A model generated the notes under the pieces. That model had not been told where the DNA came from. It made no database searches and saw only the letters and a list, made by a program, of their open reading frames with translations. Below, in pieces: positions 1-7,824 of a stretch of DNA of 64,000 bases. The position numbers and the translations under genes are program-made. The stretch comes from Nocardioides pinisoli (GTDB lineage Bacteria > Actinomycetota > Actinomycetes > Propionibacteriales > Nocardioidaceae), in assembly GCF_024199985.1 (NCBI RefSeq), contig NZ_JANARS010000011.1, positions 1-64,000 of the forward strand, written 5' to 3'. Positions within the stretch are counted from its first letter, which is position 1, and the number at the start of each line of letters is the position of its first letter.

Positions 1-164
1 GGCCTCCTATGCCTGTGGATAGGTCGAGCAGGCCACTCCTGCCCGACAACCCACGTACATGCATGTGAGAGGCCCCGGCCTGCAACCCCCTCAGTCCGAG
101 GCGGTCACGTCATACCGTCTGAGACCGGGGTTTGAGCGCGAGCGCGTCGGGGGACGATGCCGCC
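1..164. other. Leading intergenic stretch
   Basis: No coding frame is convincing here. A possible -10 element TACCGT sits at 113-118 and would give a leader of about 40 bases for the first gene. Whatever lies upstream of the window edge is not visible. Confidence 0.3.
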
Positions 165-614
165 ATGGCAGACGACGTCTCGGGAGCGGCACGGTTCGCC
201 ACCGGCCCGCTCCCGCTCCCGGAAAACCCGATGCGCACGGACAGCCCCAACCGGGCGGCCGTCCTCGACATCCGCGAGATGGTCCTGACCACCATGGAGA
301 AGGCCATGGCCGACCAGGAGAAGGCCAAGGCGCGGCTCGACGCCGCCTCCGCCGGGGCCACCGGCGAGGCGCTGCAGGGCGCCGTCCAGGTCCGGGTCGA
401 CGGCAAGGGCCTGGTCAACGGTGCCACCTTCGGGCCCGAGGTGACGGGCATGACCCCCGACGAGCTGCGCGCCGAGACGCTCGCCGCCCTCGAGGACGCC
501 AAGTCCAGGCTCGGCCTGCGGACGCTGCGCCCCGAGGACCTCGCCAGCCTCGACGCACGTCCGGTGGCCGACGCGATCATGAAGCTCCTCACCGGACGGG
601 AGCGCGAGCGATGA
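165..614 (+). CDS. YbaB/EbfC-like protein of an ESX-type operon
   Basis: The 149-residue product has the layout of YbaB/EbfC nucleoid-associated-like proteins: a charged helix at about residues 35-60, a short strand pair around AVQVRVDGKGLV, and a charged C-terminal helix. No catalytic residues are seen. The ATG is chosen because GGGGGA lies about 11 bases upstream; an in-frame TTG at 132 lacks a spaced ribosome site. The stop codon overlaps the next start (ATGA), so this gene opens a five-gene operon. YbaB proteins bind DNA; paralogues beside WXG100 genes are common in actinobacteria, but their role there is unknown. Confidence 0.7.
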   Translation: MADDVSGAARFATGPLPLPENPMRTDSPNRAAVLDIREMVLTTMEKAMADQEKAKARLDAASAGATGEALQGAVQVRVDGKGLVNGATFGPEVTGMTPDELRAETLAALEDAKSRLGLRTLRPEDLASLDARPVADAIMKLLTGRERER

Positions 615-928
615 GCGGCGGCTTCGAGGTGCAGCCGCAGGAGCTGCACACCAACGCAGGCGACCTCCTCGGCGTCGCCGGCCAGGTCGCTCAGGCGGCC
701 GGCGCGGGCGCGGCCGTGACGGCGCTCTCGCCGCAGGCGTTCGGCCTGCTGTGCTCGTTCTTCACCCCGCCGTGCCTGGCCATGTCGGCAGCCGCGCTGG
801 GCGCCATGGTGCCCCTCGAGGCCGCGCTCGTCGGCAACGCCGGTGTCGTCGGCGCCATCGCTCTCGACTTCGACGCCGCGGACGCGGCGTGTGCGGAGCG
901 CTCCGACGTGCTGAAGGCGAGGCTGTGA
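611..928 (+). CDS. EspC/WXG100-like small helical protein
   Basis: A 105-residue protein whose start overlaps the previous stop by four bases. The N-terminal half resembles type VII secretion target proteins (a helix with GDLLGVAGQVAQAAGAGAAV). The middle is an Ala/Gly/Leu-rich segment with two cysteines (about residues 55-60), and the C-terminus is acidic. There is no signal peptide. The context of YbaB-like and WXG-like neighbours suggests an ESX substrate or substrate partner. No WXG motif is present, so the family call is tentative. Confidence 0.55.
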   Translation: MSGGFEVQPQELHTNAGDLLGVAGQVAQAAGAGAAVTALSPQAFGLLCSFFTPPCLAMSAAALGAMVPLEAALVGNAGVVGAIALDFDAADAACAERSDVLKARL

Positions 929-929
929 G

Positions 930-1751
930 ATGAGCGACGGACTGATCGACGTCGCCGCCACCGACCTCGCAGGCTCGCCCTACTCCCAGGTCGCCGAGGG
1001 CGACTTCTCCGGGCTGGTGCAGGCCTCCCCGGCCGCCGACGAGGCGTGGAAGGCCGGTGAGGCGTTCGCGCAGGGCGACTGGGCCCTCGGCGTGGCCAAC
1101 GTGGCCGGCGGGTGCGCCGAGCTCGTCGCCATGATCATCGACCCGATCGCGGCGCTGGGCTCCAGCGTCGCGGGGTTCCTCCTCGACTACATGCCGCCGC
1201 TGCCGCAGATGCTCGACGCGCTGGCGGGCAACCCGGCCCTCGTGGAGGGCATCGGCGGGTCGTGGAACAACATCGGCGGTGCGATCGACACGGCCGCGAC
1301 CGACCTCCAGGCCGCGATGCACAAGGTGATGGCGTCGTGGTCGGGCCTGGCCGCCGACGCCTATGCCGCGGCCGTCACCCTCCTCGTCGACGTGATGTAC
1401 AAGATGGGCGGGATGTGCCGCGCCATCGGTCAGGGTCTGGCCGTGGCCAGCGACGTGGTGCAGGCGGTGCGCGGCTTCACCAAGAGCCTGATCTCCGAGC
1501 TTGTCGGCCAGCTCATCAGCTGGGCGGCGCAGGTCGCGGCCACCTTCGGCCTGGGCGCCTCGTGGGTGGTCCCGAAGGCGACCCACCGCATCTGGATCAC
1601 GGTCGACGACTCGCGCCAGGTCGCCGACCTGCTGGTCAACGCGATCCGTCACTCCGACCTGCTGGTGACGACCCTCAAGGAGGTCCTGACCGACAAGGTC
1701 GCGGTGGGCCTCGCGGCCTACGCCGGCGGACTGGACGTGGCCAACGGATGA
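930..1751 (+). CDS. WXG-motif ESX-associated protein
   Basis: A 273-residue, mostly helical, Ala-rich protein starting one base after the upstream stop. A WSG triplet (Trp137-Gly139) in SWSGLAADAYAAA matches the turn motif of WXG100-superfamily proteins. A second hydrophobic helix pair spans about residues 185-215. The length is greater than a simple WXG100 protein and fits a long WXG/LXG-type or PPE-like secreted helical protein. No polymorphic toxin domain or nuclease motif is recognised at the C-terminus. It overlaps the next gene by four bases. Confidence 0.6.
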   Translation: MSDGLIDVAATDLAGSPYSQVAEGDFSGLVQASPAADEAWKAGEAFAQGDWALGVANVAGGCAELVAMIIDPIAALGSSVAGFLLDYMPPLPQMLDALAGNPALVEGIGGSWNNIGGAIDTAATDLQAAMHKVMASWSGLAADAYAAAVTLLVDVMYKMGGMCRAIGQGLAVASDVVQAVRGFTKSLISELVGQLISWAAQVAATFGLGASWVVPKATHRIWITVDDSRQVADLLVNAIRHSDLLVTTLKEVLTDKVAVGLAAYAGGLDVANG

Positions 1752-2155
1752 GCTACCAACCCCCTGTCCAGGTCACCGCCGACAACCTCGACCAGGTCGC
1801 CGACGACTACCGACGTCGCGCCCAGAAGGCCGACGTGGCCGGCGACCGGGTCCTGCTGATCCGCGCCACCGGTCGCTCCGCCCAGGGCCTCGTGGAGGTC
1901 ACCGTCGACGGCAGTGCGATGGTGGTCGACGTGCAGTTCTCCCAGGGCGCGTCGAGCGCGCCCGCCAACCTCGGGTTCTTCCTCAAGCAGGCCCACGACC
2001 GCGCGGTCGCGGAATGGAACCGGCAGGTGACCGTGATCGCCGAGGAGGAGCTGCCCGACGACCCGCAGCTGCGCGACCACATGGTCCGGCAGAGCGCCGC
2101 CGACCTCGCCGCGCACGTCGACCCCGCCAACCTCGACGAGACCGAGGACGAGTGA
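1748..2155 (+). CDS. Second YbaB/EbfC-like protein
   Basis: A 135-residue protein translationally coupled to the gene before (ATGA overlap). It has the YbaB pattern: an N-terminal helix, a central LVEVTVDGSAMVVDVQFS hairpin at about residues 57-75, then a helix with HDRAVAEWNRQV and an acidic tail. It is the second YbaB-like gene in this five-gene operon. Two copies around WXG-like genes suggest a structural partner role rather than a general nucleoid role, which is inference. Confidence 0.65.
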   Translation: MSYQPPVQVTADNLDQVADDYRRRAQKADVAGDRVLLIRATGRSAQGLVEVTVDGSAMVVDVQFSQGASSAPANLGFFLKQAHDRAVAEWNRQVTVIAEEELPDDPQLRDHMVRQSAADLAAHVDPANLDETEDE

Positions 2156-2808
2156 GCTTCACGGTCGTGCTCGCCGCCGTGGGCGTCGTCGGGCTCTTCT
2201 ACCTCGGCTACCGCGTCCTCGTGCAGGGCAAGCAGCTCTACGGCGTCGAGCGCTCCCGCGAGGCCGGGTGGGACGCCGGCCGGCAGAGCACCCTCGACCT
2301 GGCCGAGCTGCAGGGATGGGCGGTGGACGAACACCCCGTCCGCGCCTGGCCCGACGACCTCGTCTCGGCCCGCCCCGACGCGAGGACCTGCCTCCTCGTC
2401 GTCCGCGGACCCGACTTCGAGGCCAGCACCTGGGCGGCCAAGGAGCGCCTCGCCGGCGCCGGAGCCGGCGTGCAGAGCCGGATCTGGCTGCTGCGTCTCG
2501 AAGCCCCGGAGGTGCGCGACGAGCTCTTCGTCCGCCGCTCGACGGGCGGCGACGAGCTGTTGCTGCTGCCGCGACGCCTCGAGGGTCGGGTGCAGGTGCA
2601 GGAGCCGGTCGGCGGCCTGCTCGCCGGCGGCGACTTCCTCGCCGCTCGCGACCGCCTCGGCCCGCTCGTAGACCAGGTGGCCGCGAGCGGATCCTGGGTC
2701 ATCACCTCGCCCGGGGAGGTCACTGTGCTGGCGACTCTGGTCCCCGACGCCGACGGCTTCGAGTGGCGGCTCGACCTGGCCCGCCGTGTCGCCGCGGCGC
2801 TCGCCTGA
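2152..2808 (+). CDS. Membrane-anchored protein closing the ESX-type operon
   Basis: A 218-residue protein starting at a GTG that overlaps the previous stop (GTGA). Residues 2-22 form one transmembrane helix (FTVVLAAVGVVGLFYLGYRV), followed by a soluble domain of about 190 residues with alternating β-strand and helix segments. No catalytic motif is recognised. Operon position suggests a membrane component or immunity/assembly partner of the WXG-like proteins; this is inferred from context only. Confidence 0.6.
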   Translation: MSFTVVLAAVGVVGLFYLGYRVLVQGKQLYGVERSREAGWDAGRQSTLDLAELQGWAVDEHPVRAWPDDLVSARPDARTCLLVVRGPDFEASTWAAKERLAGAGAGVQSRIWLLRLEAPEVRDELFVRRSTGGDELLLLPRRLEGRVQVQEPVGGLLAGGDFLAARDRLGPLVDQVAASGSWVITSPGEVTVLATLVPDADGFEWRLDLARRVAAALA

Positions 2809-2860
2809 CGCCGTACGGGCCGCGGCCGGGACCGTTCCCTGACCTGAGGCGGTCCGGGGC

Positions 2861-3781
2861 TCAGCCCTTCGTGCCGCCCGCGGTCAGCCCCGCCACCAGG
2901 TGCCGCTGGGCGAAGAAGAAGACGATCGCCGCGGGGAGCGTCACGAGGACGGCCCCGGCGGTGAGCAGCTCCCAGCGCGGGCTGAACTGCGGGACGAACT
3001 GCTGCAGGCCGGCACCGAGCGTGTAGTTGCGGCTGCTCTGCATGAACGCGATGGCGTACGCCACCTCCGCCCACGCGGTCAGGAAGGTGTAGAACGCCGT
3101 CACGGCGATGCCGGGCCGGGCGAGCGGGAGGACGATGCGCCAGAAGATGCCGAACGGGCCGAGGCCGTCCAGCGAAGCCGCTTCGTCGAGCTCGCGCGGG
3201 ATGGTGTCGAAGTAGCCGCGGAGCATCCACGTGCAGAACGGGACCGCGACGGTGAGGTAGGCGATGACGAGGGACGCCTTGGTGTCGATCAGCCCGAGGT
3301 TCGCCATGATCGTGTAGATCGGCACGATGAGGATCGCCACCGGGAACATCTGCGTGAGCAGGAAGGTCCACATGAGGCCGCGCTTGCCCGGGAAGTTGTA
3401 GCGGCTCAGGGCGTAGCCGGCGGTGGCGGACATCGCGATGCCGAACGCCATGGTGAAGGCCGCGACGATGACCGAGTTGAGGAACCAGTAGGGGAAGTCG
3501 GTGTCGCTCAGCAGCGTCCGGTAGTTCTCCAGCGTCGGGCTGGCGAAGAGCGCGATCTCCGAGCGGCGGATCTCGCTGGCCGGCTTGATCGAGCTCAGCA
3601 TCACCCAGGCGATCGGGAACAGCGCGCAGAACGTCGCCACGACCAGCGTGGCGTGCAGGCCGACGCTCGCGAGGACCGAGCGCTCGCTGCGGCGACGCTG
3701 GCGCGGTGCGCGCGAGGTGGCGACGGTCTCGACGGGGTCGGCCGCAACTGCGGCAGGTGGCATCGCGGACATGCCGGACAT
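2861..3781 (-). CDS. malG: Maltose/maltodextrin-type ABC transporter permease (MalG-like)
   Basis: A 306-residue inner-membrane permease of carbohydrate (CUT1) ABC importers with six predicted helices. The EAA loop that docks the ATPase reads DEAASLDGLGPFGIFWRIVLP. The N-terminus is a longer Ala/Arg-rich cytoplasmic tail. Its ATG shares one base with the MalF-like stop (TGATG), so the permeases are translationally coupled. No ATPase gene follows, which is usual for actinobacterial CUT1 importers that share an MsiK-type ATPase encoded elsewhere. The sugar is inferred from the operator type, not from residues. Confidence 0.85.
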   Translation of the reverse strand: MSGMSAMPPAAVAADPVETVATSRAPRQRRRSERSVLASVGLHATLVVATFCALFPIAWVMLSSIKPASEIRRSEIALFASPTLENYRTLLSDTDFPYWFLNSVIVAAFTMAFGIAMSATAGYALSRYNFPGKRGLMWTFLLTQMFPVAILIVPIYTIMANLGLIDTKASLVIAYLTVAVPFCTWMLRGYFDTIPRELDEAASLDGLGPFGIFWRIVLPLARPGIAVTAFYTFLTAWAEVAYAIAFMQSSRNYTLGAGLQQFVPQFSPRWELLTAGAVLVTLPAAIVFFFAQRHLVAGLTAGGTKG

Positions 3782-4728
3782 CAGAACACCTCTCCCTGCT
3801 TGGCGAGCATCCGCCTGTAGACGCTGGCGTAGACGACGAGGATCGAGAGGATCAGCACGCCGTAGGTCGCGGCCAACGAGTAGTCGCGGATGCCCTCGAA
3901 GGCCGCGCGATAGGCGCCGGTCACGAGGATCTCGGTCTCGCCGGCGGGTTGGCCGCGGGTGACGAAGAAGATGATCGGGAACATGTTGAAGGTCCAGATG
4001 GTGCCGAGCAGGATCACCGTCGAGCTGACCGGGCGCAGGCCCGGCAGCGTGATGTTGACGAAGCGCTGCCACGACGACGCGCCGTCGATCTCGGCCGCCT
4101 CGTAGAGGTCTCCGTTGATCGACTGCAGCCCGCCGAGCAGGGCCACCATCATGAACGGGACGCCCAGCCAGACGTTGGCGACGATGGCGGTGAAGAGTGA
4201 GGTCCAGCGTTGCTCGAACCATGACACCGGGTCGAGGCCGATCGCTCGCAGGGCGCCGTTGATCACCCCGAAGCGCTCATCGAAGATGAACCGCCACGCG
4301 AAGGCCGCCACGAAGGAAGGCACCGCCCACGGCAGGATCAGGGCCACCCGGTAGAAGCCGCGGAAGCGGAACTCACGGTTGAGCATCACGGCCAGGCCGA
4401 GCCCCAGCCCGAAGTGGAAGGCGACGCAGGCAACCGTCCACACCAGGGTGTTGACGAACTGCAGCCAGAAGTCGCCCTGCGCACCGGTGAGGATGTCGAC
4501 GTAGTTGTCGAGCCCCACGAACTGCGCGGCGTCGGGGTTGGGCTCGCAGGTCTCCGCACCACCGAGGACCTTGGTGCAGATCTCGTCGCGCTGGTTGGAC
4601 TCGTTCAGGTTGGTGAACGACTGAAGCACGCCACGCACCAGCGGGTAGAACACGAGGACACCGAGCACGATCACGGTGGGGAGCACCATCGCCCACGCGT
4701 ACCAGTGCTTGTCGAAGCTCTTGCGCAT
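3781..4728 (-). CDS. malF: Maltose/maltodextrin-type ABC transporter permease (MalF-like)
   Basis: A 315-residue permease with six or seven predicted helices and the EAA loop EAAEIDGASSWQRFVNITLP. The periplasmic-side loop after the first helix carries two cysteines (CTKVLGGAETC), probably a disulfide. The ATG at 4728 is chosen over an earlier in-frame start because CGGAGACAACGG precedes it. It lies about 100 bases downstream of the binding-protein gene, separated by a strong stem-loop, and is coupled to malG. It acts with the binding protein and MalG-like partner in sugar uptake. Confidence 0.85.
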   Translation of the reverse strand: MRKSFDKHWYAWAMVLPTVIVLGVLVFYPLVRGVLQSFTNLNESNQRDEICTKVLGGAETCEPNPDAAQFVGLDNYVDILTGAQGDFWLQFVNTLVWTVACVAFHFGLGLGLAVMLNREFRFRGFYRVALILPWAVPSFVAAFAWRFIFDERFGVINGALRAIGLDPVSWFEQRWTSLFTAIVANVWLGVPFMMVALLGGLQSINGDLYEAAEIDGASSWQRFVNITLPGLRPVSSTVILLGTIWTFNMFPIIFFVTRGQPAGETEILVTGAYRAAFEGIRDYSLAATYGVLILSILVVYASVYRRMLAKQGEVF

Positions 4729-4778
4729 CCGTTGTCTCCGGGGGTTCGAGAGGTTGTGCTGGGTCGGCGCTTTCCGCA

Positions 4779-4814
4779 GGGGGCCGGGCCGGGACGTCAC
4801 CCGGCCCGGCCCCC
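4779..4814 (-). terminator. Intercistronic stem-loop between malE-like and malF-like genes
   Basis: Perfect 15-base inverted repeat: GGGGGCCGGGCCGGG at 4779-4793 pairs with 4800-4814 around a six-base loop. It lies directly after the binding-protein gene and before the permeases on the minus strand. Such hairpins can protect the upstream message and lower permease expression; that role is inferred. Confidence 0.75.
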
Positions 4815-4829
4815 GCGGTCAGCAGGGTG

Positions 4830-6137
4830 TCACTGGAGCGCGTAGTCCGTCACGACGTCGCTCTTGTAGGTCTTCGCGACCTTGTCCAGGGCGGGCTGCA
4901 CCGGCTTGTCCTGGATGAGCACCTCCGTGGCCATCTCGTCGAGCGGGGCGAAGAACTGGCCGCCCTCGGCGATCCACGGCCGCGGCTGCGCGACCTCCAT
5001 GGCGTCGGCCCACAGGGCGACGCGCTCGTTGCTGACCATGTCGTAGGCGTCGGCGTTGCCCGGCAGCAGGCCGAGCTCGTCGGCGATGAAGGCCTCGGAC
5101 TCGGCCGAGCTCATGAAGGCGATGAACGCGGCTGCGGCCTCGGCCTTCTCCTCGTCCATGCCGGAGTAGACGACGTAGTTGTGGCCGCCCACCGGGGCAC
5201 CCTGGCCGGCGCTGCCGGCGGGGACGGGCGCGACGCCGAGGTTGTCGATGCCTCCGAAGTTGGGGTCGTCGCTGATGCCGGCGACCTCCCAGGGGCCGTT
5301 GATGATCATGCCGACCTTCTGCTCCTTGAACAGGGTCATCATCGTGCCGTAGGGGTCGTTGGCGGTCGGCTTGACCGAGGTGCCGTCCTTGACCATGTCC
5401 TGGGCGGTCTGGATGCCGGTGACCGCCTCGGGGCTGTTGACGGTGATCTCCTCGGCCTCGACGTCGACGAGGTCAGCACCCTCGCCGTACATGAAGGGGA
5501 GCAGGAAGTAGCCGCCGGAGTTGAGGTAGATGCCGTCGACCTTGGCCTTGCTCTTGAGCGCCTTGGCCGCCTCGCGGACCTCGTCCCACGTCGTCGGCGG
5601 GGCTTCGGGGTCCAGGCCGGCCTTCTCGAAGAGCGCCTTGTTGTACATCAGGCCGAGGGTGTCCGTGACCTGCGGGACGCCGTAGGTCTTGCCCTCGTAG
5701 ACGTTGCTGGAGAGCGGGGTCTCGAGGAAGTTGTTCTCCAGGGCGGCGGTGCCGTCGAGGGCGTAGAGGTAGCCCAGCGACGCGAACTCGGGGGTCCAGG
5801 CGACCTCGGCGCGGAGGATGTCGGGGGCACCCGAGCCGGACTCCGCGGCGGTCTTGAACTTGTTCTGCGTCTGGTCGAAGGGGACCGTCTCGTGCTTGAT
5901 CGTGACGTCCGGGTACTCCTCGTTGAACTTCTTGATCAGCTCGTCGTAGGCGGGCGCCTCGTTGGTGGCGTCGGAGGTGTCCCACCAGGTGAGCTCGGCG
6001 CTGAGGTCGGCAGAGCTGCTGTCGCCCTCGTTTTCGGTGTTGCTGTCCGAGTCCCCGCTGTCGCTACCGCACGCCGCGAGCGTGAGGGCGAGGGCGGCGA
6101 CGGCGATCCCGGCGGAGCCGGCCTTGAATCGGCGCAT
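4830..6137 (-). CDS. malE: Sugar ABC transporter substrate-binding lipoprotein (MalE-like)
   Basis: A 435-residue extracellular solute-binding protein of family 1. The N-terminus is a lipoprotein signal peptide with lipobox LTLAAC (Cys23), followed by a Ser/Asp/Glu-rich linker. The mature part has the usual two-lobed features, including ELTWWDTSDATNE at the start and a C-terminal helix ending KSDVVTDYALQ. The ATG at 6137 is chosen because GGGAGA sits six bases upstream; the longer frame to 6191 would not begin with a signal peptide. It is first in the malEFG-type operon and divergent from the LacI regulator. Maltooligosaccharide specificity is likely but not proven. Confidence 0.85.
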   Translation of the reverse strand: MRRFKAGSAGIAVAALALTLAACGSDSGDSDSNTENEGDSSSADLSAELTWWDTSDATNEAPAYDELIKKFNEEYPDVTIKHETVPFDQTQNKFKTAAESGSGAPDILRAEVAWTPEFASLGYLYALDGTAALENNFLETPLSSNVYEGKTYGVPQVTDTLGLMYNKALFEKAGLDPEAPPTTWDEVREAAKALKSKAKVDGIYLNSGGYFLLPFMYGEGADLVDVEAEEITVNSPEAVTGIQTAQDMVKDGTSVKPTANDPYGTMMTLFKEQKVGMIINGPWEVAGISDDPNFGGIDNLGVAPVPAGSAGQGAPVGGHNYVVYSGMDEEKAEAAAAFIAFMSSAESEAFIADELGLLPGNADAYDMVSNERVALWADAMEVAQPRPWIAEGGQFFAPLDEMATEVLIQDKPVQPALDKVAKTYKSDVVTDYALQ

Positions 6138-6197
6138 CGATGTCTCCCATGAAGAATGCGCGTCCGGATGGACGCTTGTGATGACGGTCACCGGAGG

Positions 6198-6257
6198 CTA
6201 GCAAGAACATTCAGGATCTGAAAGACCTTGCAGGCAACTTGCAAGACTGCTTACATT
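6198..6257. promoter_or_regulatory. MalR-type operator and lacI-family promoter
   Basis: GCAAG at 6201-6205, CTTGCAG at 6227-6233 and the perfect palindrome CTTGCAAG at 6238-6245 lie between the divergent sugar operon and the LacI-family gene. The last two begin 11 bp apart, one helical turn. TTACAT at 6251-6256 is a candidate -10 for the regulator. The motif resembles the CTTGCAG-type sites described for MalR/Reg1 control in Streptomyces. Confidence 0.65.
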
Positions 6258-6262
6258 CCGCC

Positions 6263-7282
6263 ATGGCCACCCTCTCCCAGATCGCCGTCGAGGCAGGCGT
6301 GAGCGAGGCGACCGTGAGTCGCGTCCTCAACAGCAAGCCGGGCGTCAGTGAGGGCACCCGGCAGTCCGTGATCACCGCCCTCGACGTCCTCGGCTACGAG
6401 CGGCCGACCCACCTGCGCCAGCGCTCGGCCGGCCTCGTCGGACTCGTGGTCCCCGAGCTCGAGAACCCGATCTTCCCGGCCTTCGCCCAGGTGATCGAGG
6501 ACGCGCTCGCCCGCCGCCGCTTCACTCCGGTGCTCTGCACGCAGTCGCCCGGCAGCCTCTCGGAGGACGAGTACGTCGAGTCGCTCCTCGACCACGGCGT
6601 CGCGGGCATCATCTTCGTCTCGGGCAAGCACGCCGACACCCGCGCCGACCACGAGCGCTACCAGTCGCTGCTGGAGCGGGGACTGCCCGTGGTGTTCATC
6701 AACGGGTACGTCGACGGGGTGGCGGCGCCGTTCATCTCGGCCGACGACCGGGTCGCGATGGACATCGCCGTGGCCCACCTCGCGCACCTCGGCCACCGCC
6801 GCATCGGCCTGGCGATCGGGCCGGCGCGGTTCATGCCGTCGGCGCGCAAGCACGAGGGCTTCGTCGCCGCGCTGGAGACCCACCTGGGCCTGTCCGCCAC
6901 CGAGGCGCGGTCGTGGATCGCGGAGACGATCTTCTCCGTCGAGGGCGGAGCGGCCGCAACCGACCAGCTGCTCGAGCAGGGCGCCACGGCCATCGTCTGC
7001 GGCTCCGACATGATGGCGATCGGCGCCATCCGGGCTGCGCGGGCCGCCGGTCACGGGGTGCCCCACGACGTCTCGGTCGTCGGCTTCGACGACTCCCCGC
7101 TGGTGGCCTTCCTCGACCCGCCGCTCACCACCGTGCGCCAGCCGGTGGCGCAGATGGGCAGTACGGCCGTCGCCGCCCTGGCCGACGCCATCTCCGGCGA
7201 CCCCGTCGCGTCGCGGGAGTACCTCTTCGCGCCCGAGCTCGTGCTGCGCGGGTCCACCGGCCCGGCGGTCGACCGGGCCTGA
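6263..7282 (+). CDS. LacI-family sugar-responsive repressor (MalR-like)
   Basis: A 339-residue repressor. Residues 2-50 form the LacI helix-turn-helix and hinge (TLSQIAVEAGVSEATVSRVL, then a GYERP hinge end), and residues about 60-335 form a periplasmic-binding-like sensor domain with a C-terminal GFDDSPL segment typical of the family. The ATG at 6263 has no clear Shine-Dalgarno, but a -10-like TTACAT ends six bases upstream, so the mRNA is probably leaderless. It is divergent from the MalEFG-type operon and most likely represses it and itself through the CTTGCAAG sites. Confidence 0.88.
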   Translation: MATLSQIAVEAGVSEATVSRVLNSKPGVSEGTRQSVITALDVLGYERPTHLRQRSAGLVGLVVPELENPIFPAFAQVIEDALARRRFTPVLCTQSPGSLSEDEYVESLLDHGVAGIIFVSGKHADTRADHERYQSLLERGLPVVFINGYVDGVAAPFISADDRVAMDIAVAHLAHLGHRRIGLAIGPARFMPSARKHEGFVAALETHLGLSATEARSWIAETIFSVEGGAAATDQLLEQGATAIVCGSDMMAIGAIRAARAAGHGVPHDVSVVGFDDSPLVAFLDPPLTTVRQPVAQMGSTAVAALADAISGDPVASREYLFAPELVLRGSTGPAVDRA

Positions 7283-7824
7283 GCACTTGGTGTGGCCTCG
7301 GGCCACCGGACACTCGCGGAGTTCGTTCCAGCCTTCGGCTGACGGCGATTGTCCTCGGTTTGGCCCTCTCCGTTCAGATTGGGCGAGTCTCTGAGGCGCT
7401 GCGAACCGCCCAGAATGGGCGCCCGACGGTGGCAGGTGATCTCTGTGCCGCTGCGCATTCTTGTGGAACATGCGGCGGGCAAGATCGACATGTCGGACTT
7501 CGACGGCTGAACGTGCCGTTGGCCTTCTGGATGACGAACACTGGCGCCGACGTGGGTTTCACCGTGGTGGACCTCTGAACCCCCTTTGGCGACCTCGAAG
7601 ACGCGCGTGCCATTCCCGCCCGTGGCAAGCGGCCTTGGATCCATCCCATCATCCGTTCGGGGGTCCTTCGACGTGCTCCTGCGCCACGTTCATGTTCCAA
7701 CCCGTCTGTCCACGGCGGCTTCAAGCTATCGATAGCGGAACGTTTGGTGTCGCCAATTCTGGGGTTGCGCCGCCTCCCGAGCAGGGACACCGTTCAAGAG
7801 CGCTCACAGCTCGGAGGTGGAGTT
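7283..7824. other. Gene-poor, lower-GC stretch before the patatin gene
   Basis: About 540 bases without a convincing gene. Base composition becomes visibly less GC-rich than the flanking sugar genes. Short open frames on both strands lack ribosome sites, codon bias and recognisable domains. The only clear structure is a 12-bp palindrome at 7725-7736. It could hold degraded remnants from the event that brought in the patatin gene. Confidence 0.4.
7725..7736. promoter_or_regulatory. 12-bp palindrome upstream of patatin gene
   Basis: GCTATCGATAGC is a perfect 12-bp palindrome about 90 bases before the patatin start. It could be a repressor operator; no cognate regulator is adjacent. Confidence 0.35.

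Noticed and set aside
2861..6137. Loss of the ATPase gene from the sugar ABC operon
   Set aside because: Actinobacterial CUT1 importers normally use a shared ATPase encoded elsewhere, so its absence is not unusual.
4827..6152. Long open frame on the plus strand opposite the sugar-binding protein gene
   Set aside because: Val/Gly/Leu/Asp repeats with no domain; it is the GC-rich antisense of a well-supported lipoprotein gene.
7374..7790. Possible 138-residue protein on the minus strand before the patatin gene
   Set aside because: No ribosome site, no recognisable domain, and a composition like random low-GC sequence.
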